Program-made: the position numbers and the translations under genes
Shown here: piece after piece, positions 28,005 through 36,081 of the stretch
Position numbering within the stretch: the first letter of the stretch is position 1
Layout of the letters: every line of letters starts with the position of its first letter
Assembly: GCF_000242635.2 (NCBI RefSeq)
Contig: NC_017770.1
Span: 1,562,669-1,626,668 of the forward strand
Origin: Solitalea canadensis DSM 3403
GTDB taxonomy: Bacteria; Bacteroidota; Bacteroidia; Sphingobacteriales; Sphingobacteriaceae
Reading direction: 5' to 3'
Length of the DNA: 64,000 nt
Notes under the pieces: model-generated
Told to the model about the DNA's origin: nothing
What the model saw: only the letters and a program-made list of their open reading frames with translations
The model's database searches: none

Positions 28005-30911
28005 ATGATTAAAGTAACTTTTAAGAAGCACAGCCTTTCTTTTATTCTTTCCCTATTTTTCATTAGCAGCTTTCAAAGTTTAGCTTCCGACATAAAAAAT
28101 GTAGGAGTTCCTTTTGTAGAAAATTATTCCAAAAACATTTACATGGCTGGTAATCAAAACTGGTCAGTAGTAAGGGATAATAATGGTGTGATGTATTATG
28201 GTAATTCAGAAGGATTATTAAGTTATGATGGGCGTTCCTGGCAGTTATACAAAATGCCAAATAAAGTTATTGTTCGTAGTGTGGCAACCGATAATAAAGG
28301 AAAAGTTTATGCGGGAGGGTATGGCGAATTTGGCTACTGGTCTTATGCTGATAACGGCAAATTTCAATTTACATCCCTTAACAAGGAAATAGCGAAAGCA
28401 CATCCGTTAGAGAGTGAGATTTGGAAAATTTATATAGAAAAAGATAAAGTAATCTTCCAGTCGTTCGATTGCGTATACATTTATCAAAATGGAAAAGTTA
28501 CTGCGATTGATGTGCAGGAGCCTTTTTTATTTCTTTTAAAAGCAGGGAGCCGTTATTTTATCGAAATTTTAGGTAAAGGGTTATATGAACTAAAAAACTC
28601 AAAACTTGAATTTATTCCAGGAAGTGAGTCTCTTGCAAATACTGAAGTTTTATCAGTATTACCTTATAATAATAATTTTCTGATTGGTACATCGAAACAT
28701 GGCCTTTATGTTTATGATGGAAATTCAATCCGGCCATGGAATACAATAGCTAGTGATTTTTTAAAGACCTACCAGTTAAATAATGGTGTACCATTATTTG
28801 GAAAATACCTTGTTTACGGAACAATTTTAAATGGGTTAATAATCACTGATTATGCAGGAAATATTATACAACATATTAATAAAACAAGCGGTCTCCAGAA
28901 TAATACCATATTAAATTTATACTTAGATCAGCACCAAAACTTATGGACCGGATTAGATAATGGAATAGATCGGATTGAGCTAAACTCTCCCTTATACTAT
29001 TATTTTGATAAGTCGGGCAGATTCGGAACGGTTTATTCAAGCATTATTCATCAGGATAAAGTCTATATAGGTACTAATCAAGGATTGTTTTACAGTGATT
29101 GGCCAACCAACCCAAAGGAGTTTCATTCGTTTAATTTCAAATTTGTTCCAAATTCACAAGGACAGGTTTGGGATCTGTCGTTAATTGATGATCAATTAAT
29201 TAGTGGCACTAACGAAGGGTCTTATCTCGTAAATAATAGCACTATTCGTAAAATATCAGATATTAACGGTGGATGGGTAATAAAAAAGGTGGTTGATCAT
29301 CCTGATTACCTAATGCAAGGGACCTATTTAGGAGTAGCTATTTATAAAAAAGATGAAAGGGGTAATTGGATGTTCTCTCATCTTTTGAAGAATTTTAATG
29401 AGCCCGCACGATACATTGAGCAAGATGAAAAAGGTATGTTGTGGATTGCTCATGCCTATAAAGGGGTTTACAGAGCAGTATTATCACCGGATCTTAAGTT
29501 GGCAACTGCTGTTAATTATTACGATGTTAATAGCGGATTACCACATACTAATAACATAAACCTCTTTAAATTCGAAGGGCGCATTATTTTTTCTACCGAT
29601 AATGGATTTTATCTATTTGATGATTTTTCAAACAAATTTAAACCTTATAAAGAGTTAAATACATCGTTAGGCACATTTGCTTATTCAAACAAAGTTATTA
29701 AGGCAGAAGAAAAACAGTACTGGTTTATTAATCATGGTAAAATCGCTTTTGTTGATTTAAGTACATCCGGAAAGGTAATTGTTGATTCTAATAAGTTTAG
29801 CACCTTGAACGGACGAATGGTGCAGTACTATGAAAATATTAACCGGATCAATAAATCACTTTATTTAATTAGTGTGGATGATGGATTTGTTCTTTACAAT
29901 GAAGATAACACGGCAGATTCAAAGTATAAGGAACTGCCAAAAGTGTTAATCAGAAAGATTGATAATGCGAATGATCATATCACAACCATTGCTGAAGGTG
30001 ATGCTACTATTAAAGAAATAACGCTTCCATATAGTAAGAATAACATCAGGATTTCCTTTTCACTCCCCTATTATGAAAAAAGTTTAATTCAGTTTCAATA
30101 TTTTCTGGAAGGTTATTCCGGACAATGGTCGGAGTGGAGCACGCAAACACAAAAGGATTTTACTAATCTGTCTTCCGGGGATTATGAATTTATGGTAAGG
30201 GCTCGAATTAACGGAAATCTGGTAACTAAAATAACAACTTTTAAATTCAATGTTTCACCTCCCTGGTATTCAAGCATATGGGCATGGATTATCTATTTTA
30301 TGTTAGCTGTTGCCGGTGTAGTTCAATTCCGTAGGATATATTTTAAAAAGTTGGAACGTGCACGTCTTGCAATTCAGCATCAGTTAGAAAAAGAGCAGGA
30401 AGAATACATAAAGTATGAAGCTATTATAAGCGAACGAAAAATTAGCGAGATGCACAAGGAACAACTTGAAGCCGACCTTGCAAGTAAAAACCGGGAAATG
30501 GCAAATACAGCAATGAATATTGTATACAAAAATGAATTGCTGGAAAAAATAAAAGAAGAAATACTAAATCTCACTGATTCATCAGGCAAAAAACTATCAA
30601 GCAGCCAGTTGAAAAAGATACAAAAAGTTATAGATGAAGGAATGAGTGACGACCGGGACTGGAATATATTTGAAAGCAGCTTTAATGAAGCACATGGTAA
30701 CTTCTTTAAAAAACTTAAAACCAATTACTGTGGACTAGTGCCCAATGACCTTAAATTGTGTGCTTATTTACGGATGAATATGAGTAGTAAAGAGGTGGCT
30801 TCCTTGTTGAATATAACAGTTAGAGGAGTCGAAATCAGGAGATATCGTTTAAGAAAAAAATTGAATCTGCCACATGATAAAAATCTCACGGAGTTTCTAT
30901 TGGAGCTCTAA
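28005..30911 (+). CDS. Transmembrane propeller/Y_Y_Y sensor-regulator with C-terminal LuxR-type HTH
   Basis: 968 residues. A signal peptide (about 1-27) is followed by a two-component-regulator-type beta-propeller region (about 45-640: NGVMYYGNSEGLLSYDG, then LYLDQHQNLWTGLDNGIDRI). A Y_Y_Y beta-sandwich follows (about 670-755, ending TTFKFNVSPPWYSS), then one membrane helix (about 757-775, IWAWIIYFMLAVAGVVQF). Next come a long coiled coil (about 780-850) and a C-terminal HTH (about 905-968, AYLRMNMSSKEVASLLNITV). There is no histidine kinase or receiver domain. The family reads periplasmic glycan fragments and regulates nearby carbohydrate genes. It is flanked by the two glycoamylase-like genes and is the natural candidate regulator of this locus. 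Confidence 0.85.
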   Translation: MIKVTFKKHSLSFILSLFFISSFQSLASDIKNVGVPFVENYSKNIYMAGNQNWSVVRDNNGVMYYGNSEGLLSYDGRSWQLYKMPNKVIVRSVATDNKGKVYAGGYGEFGYWSYADNGKFQFTSLNKEIAKAHPLESEIWKIYIEKDKVIFQSFDCVYIYQNGKVTAIDVQEPFLFLLKAGSRYFIEILGKGLYELKNSKLEFIPGSESLANTEVLSVLPYNNNFLIGTSKHGLYVYDGNSIRPWNTIASDFLKTYQLNNGVPLFGKYLVYGTILNGLIITDYAGNIIQHINKTSGLQNNTILNLYLDQHQNLWTGLDNGIDRIELNSPLYYYFDKSGRFGTVYSSIIHQDKVYIGTNQGLFYSDWPTNPKEFHSFNFKFVPNSQGQVWDLSLIDDQLISGTNEGSYLVNNSTIRKISDINGGWVIKKVVDHPDYLMQGTYLGVAIYKKDERGNWMFSHLLKNFNEPARYIEQDEKGMLWIAHAYKGVYRAVLSPDLKLATAVNYYDVNSGLPHTNNINLFKFEGRIIFSTDNGFYLFDDFSNKFKPYKELNTSLGTFAYSNKVIKAEEKQYWFINHGKIAFVDLSTSGKVIVDSNKFSTLNGRMVQYYENINRINKSLYLISVDDGFVLYNEDNTADSKYKELPKVLIRKIDNANDHITTIAEGDATIKEITLPYSKNNIRISFSLPYYEKSLIQFQYFLEGYSGQWSEWSTQTQKDFTNLSSGDYEFMVRARINGNLVTKITTFKFNVSPPWYSSIWAWIIYFMLAVAGVVQFRRIYFKKLERARLAIQHQLEKEQEEYIKYEAIISERKISEMHKEQLEADLASKNREMANTAMNIVYKNELLEKIKEEILNLTDSSGKKLSSSQLKKIQKVIDEGMSDDRDWNIFESSFNEAHGNFFKKLKTNYCGLVPNDLKLCAYLRMNMSSKEVASLLNITVRGVEIRRYRLRKKLNLPHDKNLTEFLLEL

Positions 30912-30919
30912 AAAAATAA

Positions 30920-30940
30920 CTACATCACAACCTCTCATTT
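30920..30940 (+). promoter_or_regulatory. Shared upstream motif 1, copy 4 (before the interrupted glucanase)
   Basis: CTACATCACAACCTCTCATTT, matching the motif seen upstream of the three phosphodiesterase copies. It lies just past the regulator stop codon and 263 bases before the glucanase start. Confidence 0.5.
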
Positions 30941-31182
30941 TGGCTCAAGAAATGGTTTGAATTAAACTTTTGTAGCGAGTTTGTATTTTTTAGGATAAGA
31001 CCATAAAACGTTCTTTAGTGAAAAAAAAGGCTTTTTTTGATCTGTTCATGATGAGTTTAAATAGCATAAAGATGTAGCGATGTAGAAACAAAAAATTAGG
31101 AATCAATGGTCTTCATCATTCATATTTGGACATAGAAAATAAAAATAACTTAAAAGCCTGAAAATAGTTAAATATAGAATTA

Positions 31183-32871
31183 ATGATAGTAAAATCTTCT
31201 ATAATGATCACACTAAAGTACATGATGATAGCCTTTTATATATGTTTATTTGCTTTTACAACAGGTTGTAAAAACAATGAAGTACCTGGGCCTAAGCAAA
31301 CAGATACTTCTTTGTCGTTCACGGTTAATAATGTTTATAACGGAACCCTAAAATATACAGGACTAAATACTTCACCTACAGTTAAGGTTAACTTTACGGA
31401 AGCTATGGATGTTAATAGTACGGCGGGCGGTATTGGACTATCTGGTTCATCGGGGGTAAACATCCCATTGTCGTTTCAATGGCAAAACGATAATAAAACA
31501 CTAACAATTAAACCACAAAACAATCTATCAGCTTTCACAAACTATAGCCTTTCCATAAAAAGTGAGTTGAAGTCTTCCTCCGGAGGAAAAATACTAAATC
31601 CGGTTTCTATTCAACTATCTGTTGGTGTTGATAGTACAGATAAGTTTCAGCGCATTACCGACGATGAGTTGTTAACGCTTGTTCAGGAAAAAACTTTTAA
31701 GTATTTCTATGATTTCGGACATCCTACAAGCGGTTTAGCACGAGAAAGAAACAGTTCAGGTGATTTAGTTACTTCCGGAGGTTCGGGTTTTGGAGTGATG
31801 GCATTGATTGTTGGGGTACACAGAAATTTTATAACCAGAGCCCAAGGTTTAGCCCGCATGCAAAAGATCGTCGATTTTCTGAAAAATAAAGCCGAGCGTT
31901 TTCATGGAGCTTATCCCCACTGGTTAAATGGAAATACGGGGGCAATTATTCCTTTTAGTAGTAAAGATAATGGTGCAGATCTGGTAGAAACCTCTTTTTT
32001 AATGCAAGGCTTAATCACCGCTCGTCAGTATTTTAACGGAACTGATGCGCAGGAAACCGCTTTACGAAATGATATTAATAGTATTTATAATGAGGTAGAA
32101 TGGAGTTGGTTTAGAAAGAATAACAGTAATGTGCTGTACTGGCATTGGAGTCCTACGTTTGATTGGGATATGAATTTACCGATTGGAGGTTGGGATGAGG
32201 CCTTGATCACTTATGTAATGGCAGCATCATCACCAACTTATCCGATCCCGAAAATAGTGTATGATAATGGCTGGGCGCATAATGGAAGTATTAAAAATGG
32301 TAGTACATACTATTGAACAGTACTTCCGTTAGGATCTGCCAATGGTGGACCGCTATTTTTTGAACATTATTCATTTTTGGGAATAAATCCTAACAGCTTA
32401 GTTGATACCTATGCCAATTATGAAACACAGACAAAAGCCCACAGCCTAATCAATTATAAATACTGTGTAGCTAATCCGCAAGGACATTATGGATACAGTA
32501 CCGATTGTTGGGGACTAACTGCCAGCGACATTCCAAACGGATATACAGCCAGTTCGCCTAATAACGATGTTGGAGTAATTGCACCTACGGCTGCGTTATC
32601 ATCTTTTCCGTACACGCCAAATGAATCGATGAGGGCATTAAAATTTTTCTATTACAAGTTAGGTGATAAAATCTGGAAAGATTATGGTTTTGTAGACGCA
32701 TTTTCATTAAAAGATCCATGGTTCGCCACCTCAACGTTGGCAATTGACCAGGGGCCGATAATCATCATGATTGAAAACTACCGTAGCCAATTGTTATGGA
32801 ACTTATTCATGAGTGCGCCTGAGGTTAAAACAGGACTAACTAATTTAGGTTTCCAGAGTCCACATATGTAA
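31183..32871 (+). pseudogene. GH144-type glycoamylase-like lipoprotein interrupted by an in-frame TGA
   Basis: One continuous frame of 563 codons, broken only by TGA at 32314-32316. The first part (377 residues) has a lipoprotein signal (Cys29), an Ig-like domain (about 40-148) and the start of a glycoamylase-like domain (TFKYFYDFGHPTSGLARERN, later VETSFLMQGLITARQYF). After the TGA, the same frame continues LPLGSANGGPLFFEHYSFLG, the expected next block of this domain, to a natural end. In relatives Gly commonly occupies the TGA position (YYG..LPLG), so GGA to TGA is the likely event. No frameshift or other stop is seen, so the lesion is recent, is a read-through site, or is a sequencing error. 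Confidence 0.8.
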
Positions 32872-32994
32872 GTTACTTTTCTTCATACGACAGGTCATAG
32901 TGTAAACTATTGACAGGCAAATCCCCCGGAAAGGAACTGACAGAGCCTTTACCGGGCTTTGCCTTTATATAGGTTTTTAGTTGAATAGACTTGT

Positions 32995-33342
32995 TTATAG
33001 CAGTTTATTTTTTTTAGCTAACTCTTCACTCGAATGATCAAGGTTGTTCGTAGGAATAATCAAAGGATCTTGATTCTTTAAGGAAATAGTTAAAAGGTTT
33101 GATTCTAGTCTATTGAAGAAATTTACATTTATTTTTACACCTGAAATATATTCCCAAGTGATCAATCCTATATTTTTATAATATAATCCCTCTTTGCTAA
33201 TGATCAGAACAGGTTTGTTTTGATTTCGGTTGAGGGTATAAATTAGTATAACAAAATAAACGAAAAATAACACCCCCAATACAGCAAGTAGTGCAATAAG
33301 CTGATCTGAAACGTATCCATAAAACAGGAAAAATAGAATCAT
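32995..33342 (-). CDS. Small membrane protein with PH-like C-terminal domain
   Basis: 115 residues. One or two hydrophobic helices (about 1-35, LIALLAVLGVLFFVYFVIL) are followed by a short beta-rich soluble part (VLIISKEGLYYKNIGLITWEYISG). This resembles the bacterial PH-like membrane proteins (the STM3941 or YcxB-like type) in which 'hydrophobic hairpin, then I-x-x-EGI-x-W..I' is typical. Role unknown. It is a single gene on the minus strand between the interrupted glucanase and ku, with no clear promoter or terminator. Confidence 0.5.
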   Translation of the reverse strand: MILFFLFYGYVSDQLIALLAVLGVLFFVYFVILIYTLNRNQNKPVLIISKEGLYYKNIGLITWEYISGVKINVNFFNRLESNLLTISLKNQDPLIIPTNNLDHSSEELAKKNKLL

Positions 33343-33536
33343 AATAGAGGGATAAGTATAATAGACTGAATATTAATAATTGGGTAGATTTCAATGGGAG
33401 TAAGTTCTTTCATCGAGTCGAATTTTTCATGGAATAGTGCAGCAATATGCAAATTTCAATGTAATCGATAGATGAAAAGGCTTAAAACATTCTGTTTTTT
33501 CGTAAATTACATTTCTTACTACTAATTGCTCTCGTT

Positions 33537-34331
33537 ATGAAACCAATTTGGAATGGAATGATATCCTTTGGATTAGTGAGTATTCCCATCGGATTAGAGC
33601 CTGCAACTCAGAAAACTGGTCCCGAATTGCACATGCTTGATAAGGCAGACCATGAACGCATAAAAACTAAAAAGGTTAACGAAAACACAGGTAAAGAAGT
33701 GACAGAGGCAAACATTGTAAAAGGGTTCATGTACAATGGTGATTATGTTATTCTTGAAGACGAAGACTTTGAAGAAGCTGCCCCGGAAAAAACCAAACTT
33801 ATTGAAATAGAGAATTTTATTGATCTTAAAGAAGTTGATCCCATCTATTTTGACACACCTTATTATGCACATCCCGAAAAACGAGGAATTAAAGCTTATA
33901 CACTTTTGCGTTCTGTTTTAAGCAAAAGCAATAAAGCAGGTGTAGGAAAATTTGTGCTTAGAACAAAGGAATATGTTTGTCTGCTCCGTGCCATGGAAAA
34001 TGTTATTGTGGTACAAACCCTGTTATTTCCTGAAGAAGTAAGAACAACAGAAGAATTAAACCTGGATGAAGAAAAAATATCAAAAGACGAATTAGAATTG
34101 GCCATTGATTACATCGCTGAAAATACCGAAAAATTCGATGTGTCTAAATATCACAATACCTATTACAAAGCATTATTCGACCGAATTAATGAAAAAGCAA
34201 AAGGTAAAGCTCCGAAACGAGGTAAGGTTATCGAAATGAAACCGGCTGCTAAAAAGAATGATGATTTGGTTTCTCAACTGATCAATAGTTTAAATACGAA
34301 GAAGAAAAGTAGGAGTAAGGAGGTGAATTAG
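33537..34331 (+). CDS. ku: Non-homologous end-joining protein Ku
   Basis: A 264-residue bacterial Ku homodimer subunit that rings DNA double-strand ends and recruits the ligase LigD. The N-terminal MKPIWNGMISFGLVSIPIGL is the canonical bacterial Ku opening. HMLDKADHERIK corresponds to the usual H..D-x-x-RI segment, and YFDTPYYAHPEKRGIKAYTLLR to the P-Y-Y...K-AY-LL segment. The C-terminus is Lys-rich (KAKGKAPKRGK, then NTKKKSRSKEVN), a DNA-binding tail. LigD is not in this window; Ku is usually adjacent to it in other genomes. The start codon is the first ATG after a short AT-rich gap. Confidence 0.95.
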   Translation: MKPIWNGMISFGLVSIPIGLEPATQKTGPELHMLDKADHERIKTKKVNENTGKEVTEANIVKGFMYNGDYVILEDEDFEEAAPEKTKLIEIENFIDLKEVDPIYFDTPYYAHPEKRGIKAYTLLRSVLSKSNKAGVGKFVLRTKEYVCLLRAMENVIVVQTLLFPEEVRTTEELNLDEEKISKDELELAIDYIAENTEKFDVSKYHNTYYKALFDRINEKAKGKAPKRGKVIEMKPAAKKNDDLVSQLINSLNTKKKSRSKEVN

Positions 34332-34467
34332 AGAGGGGGTGTTTTTTGAGATTTCTGTCTGCATTTATATTTCAAATCTGTCTATTATTTAATTTGTATA
34401 TCCGATAGTAAGCTTAGGTTGTTCTTAGTTTGCTTTGCTTATTTTTGAGTTAATTAAAATCTCGAAA

Positions 34468-35775
34468 ATGAAGAAAGTGCTTTGCTGGGAAAATTTTAAA
34501 ACCTACATCAAAATCAAATCAACAAGCGAAATATTATTTACAAGGCATTTTATGTTTCTGTCATTGTTGTTTGGTTTGTTGAGTTGTAATAATGTATCCC
34601 AAAAGGATATGGAAATGTCTTTAAGATTAAGTGTCAGGAGCAAATATTTACTTCAAAAAAATGATTTAGATAGTGCTGCAATAGTAATTGAGCAAGCATT
34701 GGATTTAGATCCTCAAAACTATATCGCATATAATAACAGAGCTTTTTTAAAGCTTAAAGAGAATAAAATATCTAATGAAATAATTAGTGATTATAAAAAG
34801 GCTCTGGAAATAAATCCCAATTATGATATTGCTATTTATTCATTAGCAAACTATTACTTTGACATAGAAGATTATCAAAATACAATCGAAGGTATAGATC
34901 AGCTAATGAAATTACCAATAAAAGAGTTGGATTCTAATCTTATTAAACATGCTTATTTTATTAAAGGGCAATCACATGAAACACTTGCCCAATATGATAA
35001 GGCGATTGAAACTTTTCTAAAAATTTTGCTACACGACCCTAGTGATGCTAATGCACATAAATCATTAGCCGATTGCTATTTTTATGATCATAAGATTTTT
35101 GAAGCAATAGGAGAGTATACTAAAGCAATTGAAATTGATAGTAATCTCTATCAGGCATATTTAGGCAGGGCCAGCTGTTTTGAAAATTGTTATCCGGAAA
35201 TAACAGATCTTGCGATCAAGGATTACAATGAAGCTTTAAATATTAATCCGAATCTGAAGGATTATTATTTCACTAACTCTCCTTTACTTCAAAGTGCAAG
35301 AAAAAGAATTGGAGTTAAAGTAGATACCAAATACACTGCGCATGATCAATACATGATTATAAATTCTATTATTGAAAAGCAATGGAGCCAGCAGATGTTA
35401 ATTGATAAAACGACAGCGATTCTTTTGAAACTTAAAACAAACTCCAATGTATCAATTAATTATATTAACGAATTAAAAGAATTGGTAAAGCTTGCTAAAC
35501 TTGAAAATACGAGAAGTATAACCAAACTTCAAAGAGTAATAGAAATGGATACATCCATTAATTACAAAGCCAAAACATTAAATTATGAGAAGCTTTTTCA
35601 GAAAATTTTAGAAAATGAGTATAACCAATTGGAGGTAATATTGTTGTCAGATTTGGGTAATAAATTCGAAAAATCAGCCACATTGTTCAAGGGCAAATTT
35701 TCTGAACTCAAACAAGCAGAATTTCAATTTAATGAAGCTGCTAAGGAGTTTAAAAAGAAATATATTCTTAACTGA
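34468..35775 (+). CDS. TPR-repeat protein, probable lipoprotein
   Basis: 435 residues from the ATG at 34468. A second possible start at 34552 (MFLSLLFGLLSCNN) would give a cleaner lipoprotein signal with Cys at position 12; the 28 charged residues before it make 34552 quite plausible. About six TPR-type helix pairs follow (DSAAIVIEQALDLDPQNYIAYNNRA, later AIGEYTKAIEIDSNLYQAYLGRA), then a C-terminal helical region (about 290-435) with Lys-rich coiled-coil character. It probably scaffolds protein contacts in the periplasm or at the outer membrane. No enzymatic motif. It stands alone and converges on tRNA-Arg with a shared terminator. Confidence 0.75.
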   Translation: MKKVLCWENFKTYIKIKSTSEILFTRHFMFLSLLFGLLSCNNVSQKDMEMSLRLSVRSKYLLQKNDLDSAAIVIEQALDLDPQNYIAYNNRAFLKLKENKISNEIISDYKKALEINPNYDIAIYSLANYYFDIEDYQNTIEGIDQLMKLPIKELDSNLIKHAYFIKGQSHETLAQYDKAIETFLKILLHDPSDANAHKSLADCYFYDHKIFEAIGEYTKAIEIDSNLYQAYLGRASCFENCYPEITDLAIKDYNEALNINPNLKDYYFTNSPLLQSARKRIGVKVDTKYTAHDQYMIINSIIEKQWSQQMLIDKTTAILLKLKTNSNVSINYINELKELVKLAKLENTRSITKLQRVIEMDTSINYKAKTLNYEKLFQKILENEYNQLEVILLSDLGNKFEKSATLFKGKFSELKQAEFQFNEAAKEFKKKYILN

Positions 35776-35800
35776 ACGGATTTTAGCACTTGCCCAAAAT

Positions 35801-35837
35801 AAAAACGCCTTTAGATATACATCTAAAGGCGTTTTTT
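35801..35837. terminator. Bidirectional terminator between TPR gene and tRNA-Arg
   Basis: AACGCCTTTAGAT with a short loop and ATCTAAAGGCGTT, A-run on the left and T-run on the right, between a plus-strand gene and a minus-strand tRNA. Confidence 0.9.
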
Positions 35838-35838
35838 G

Positions 35839-35912
35839 TACACCCATCAGGATTCGAACCTGAGACCGACGGTTTAGAAAACCGTTGCTCTATCCAGCTG
35901 AGCTATGGGTGC
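35839..35912 (-). tRNA. tRNA-Arg (anticodon TCT)
   Basis: 74 bases, full cloverleaf on the minus strand: acceptor GCACCCA/TGGGTGT (first pair G-U), D-arm GCTC...GAGC, anticodon stem ACGGT/ACCGT with loop TTTCTAA (anticodon TCT, reads AGA), T-arm TCAGG-TTCGAAT-CCTGA, discriminator A. CCA is not encoded. Confidence 0.96.
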
Positions 35913-36081
35913 AGCTTTCTAAAAGCGAGTGCAAATTAAGTAATTTATCTGTTCAAAAACAAACTATTTTCTGCGTCTGTAAAGCTATGTGGCTAAAAGT
36001 CAGAAATAAAAAATGTTTTTTAGTTAATATGCTTTCCTGTTTTTGCCTCTAAAATCTTTATTTAAACATAATTTCATTGTT

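Noticed and set aside
32314-32316. TGA as a selenocysteine codon
   Set aside because: No SECIS-like hairpin was recognised after it and the family has no Sec; Gly is expected at this position.
33537-35775. Ku and the TPR gene as part of a defence island
   Set aside because: No other defence-type gene is present; co-location alone is not evidence.
35839-35912. tRNA-Arg as an integration site of a mobile island covering 20.7-35.8 kb
   Set aside because: No integrase, no direct repeat of the tRNA 3' end and no island boundary could be found by eye.
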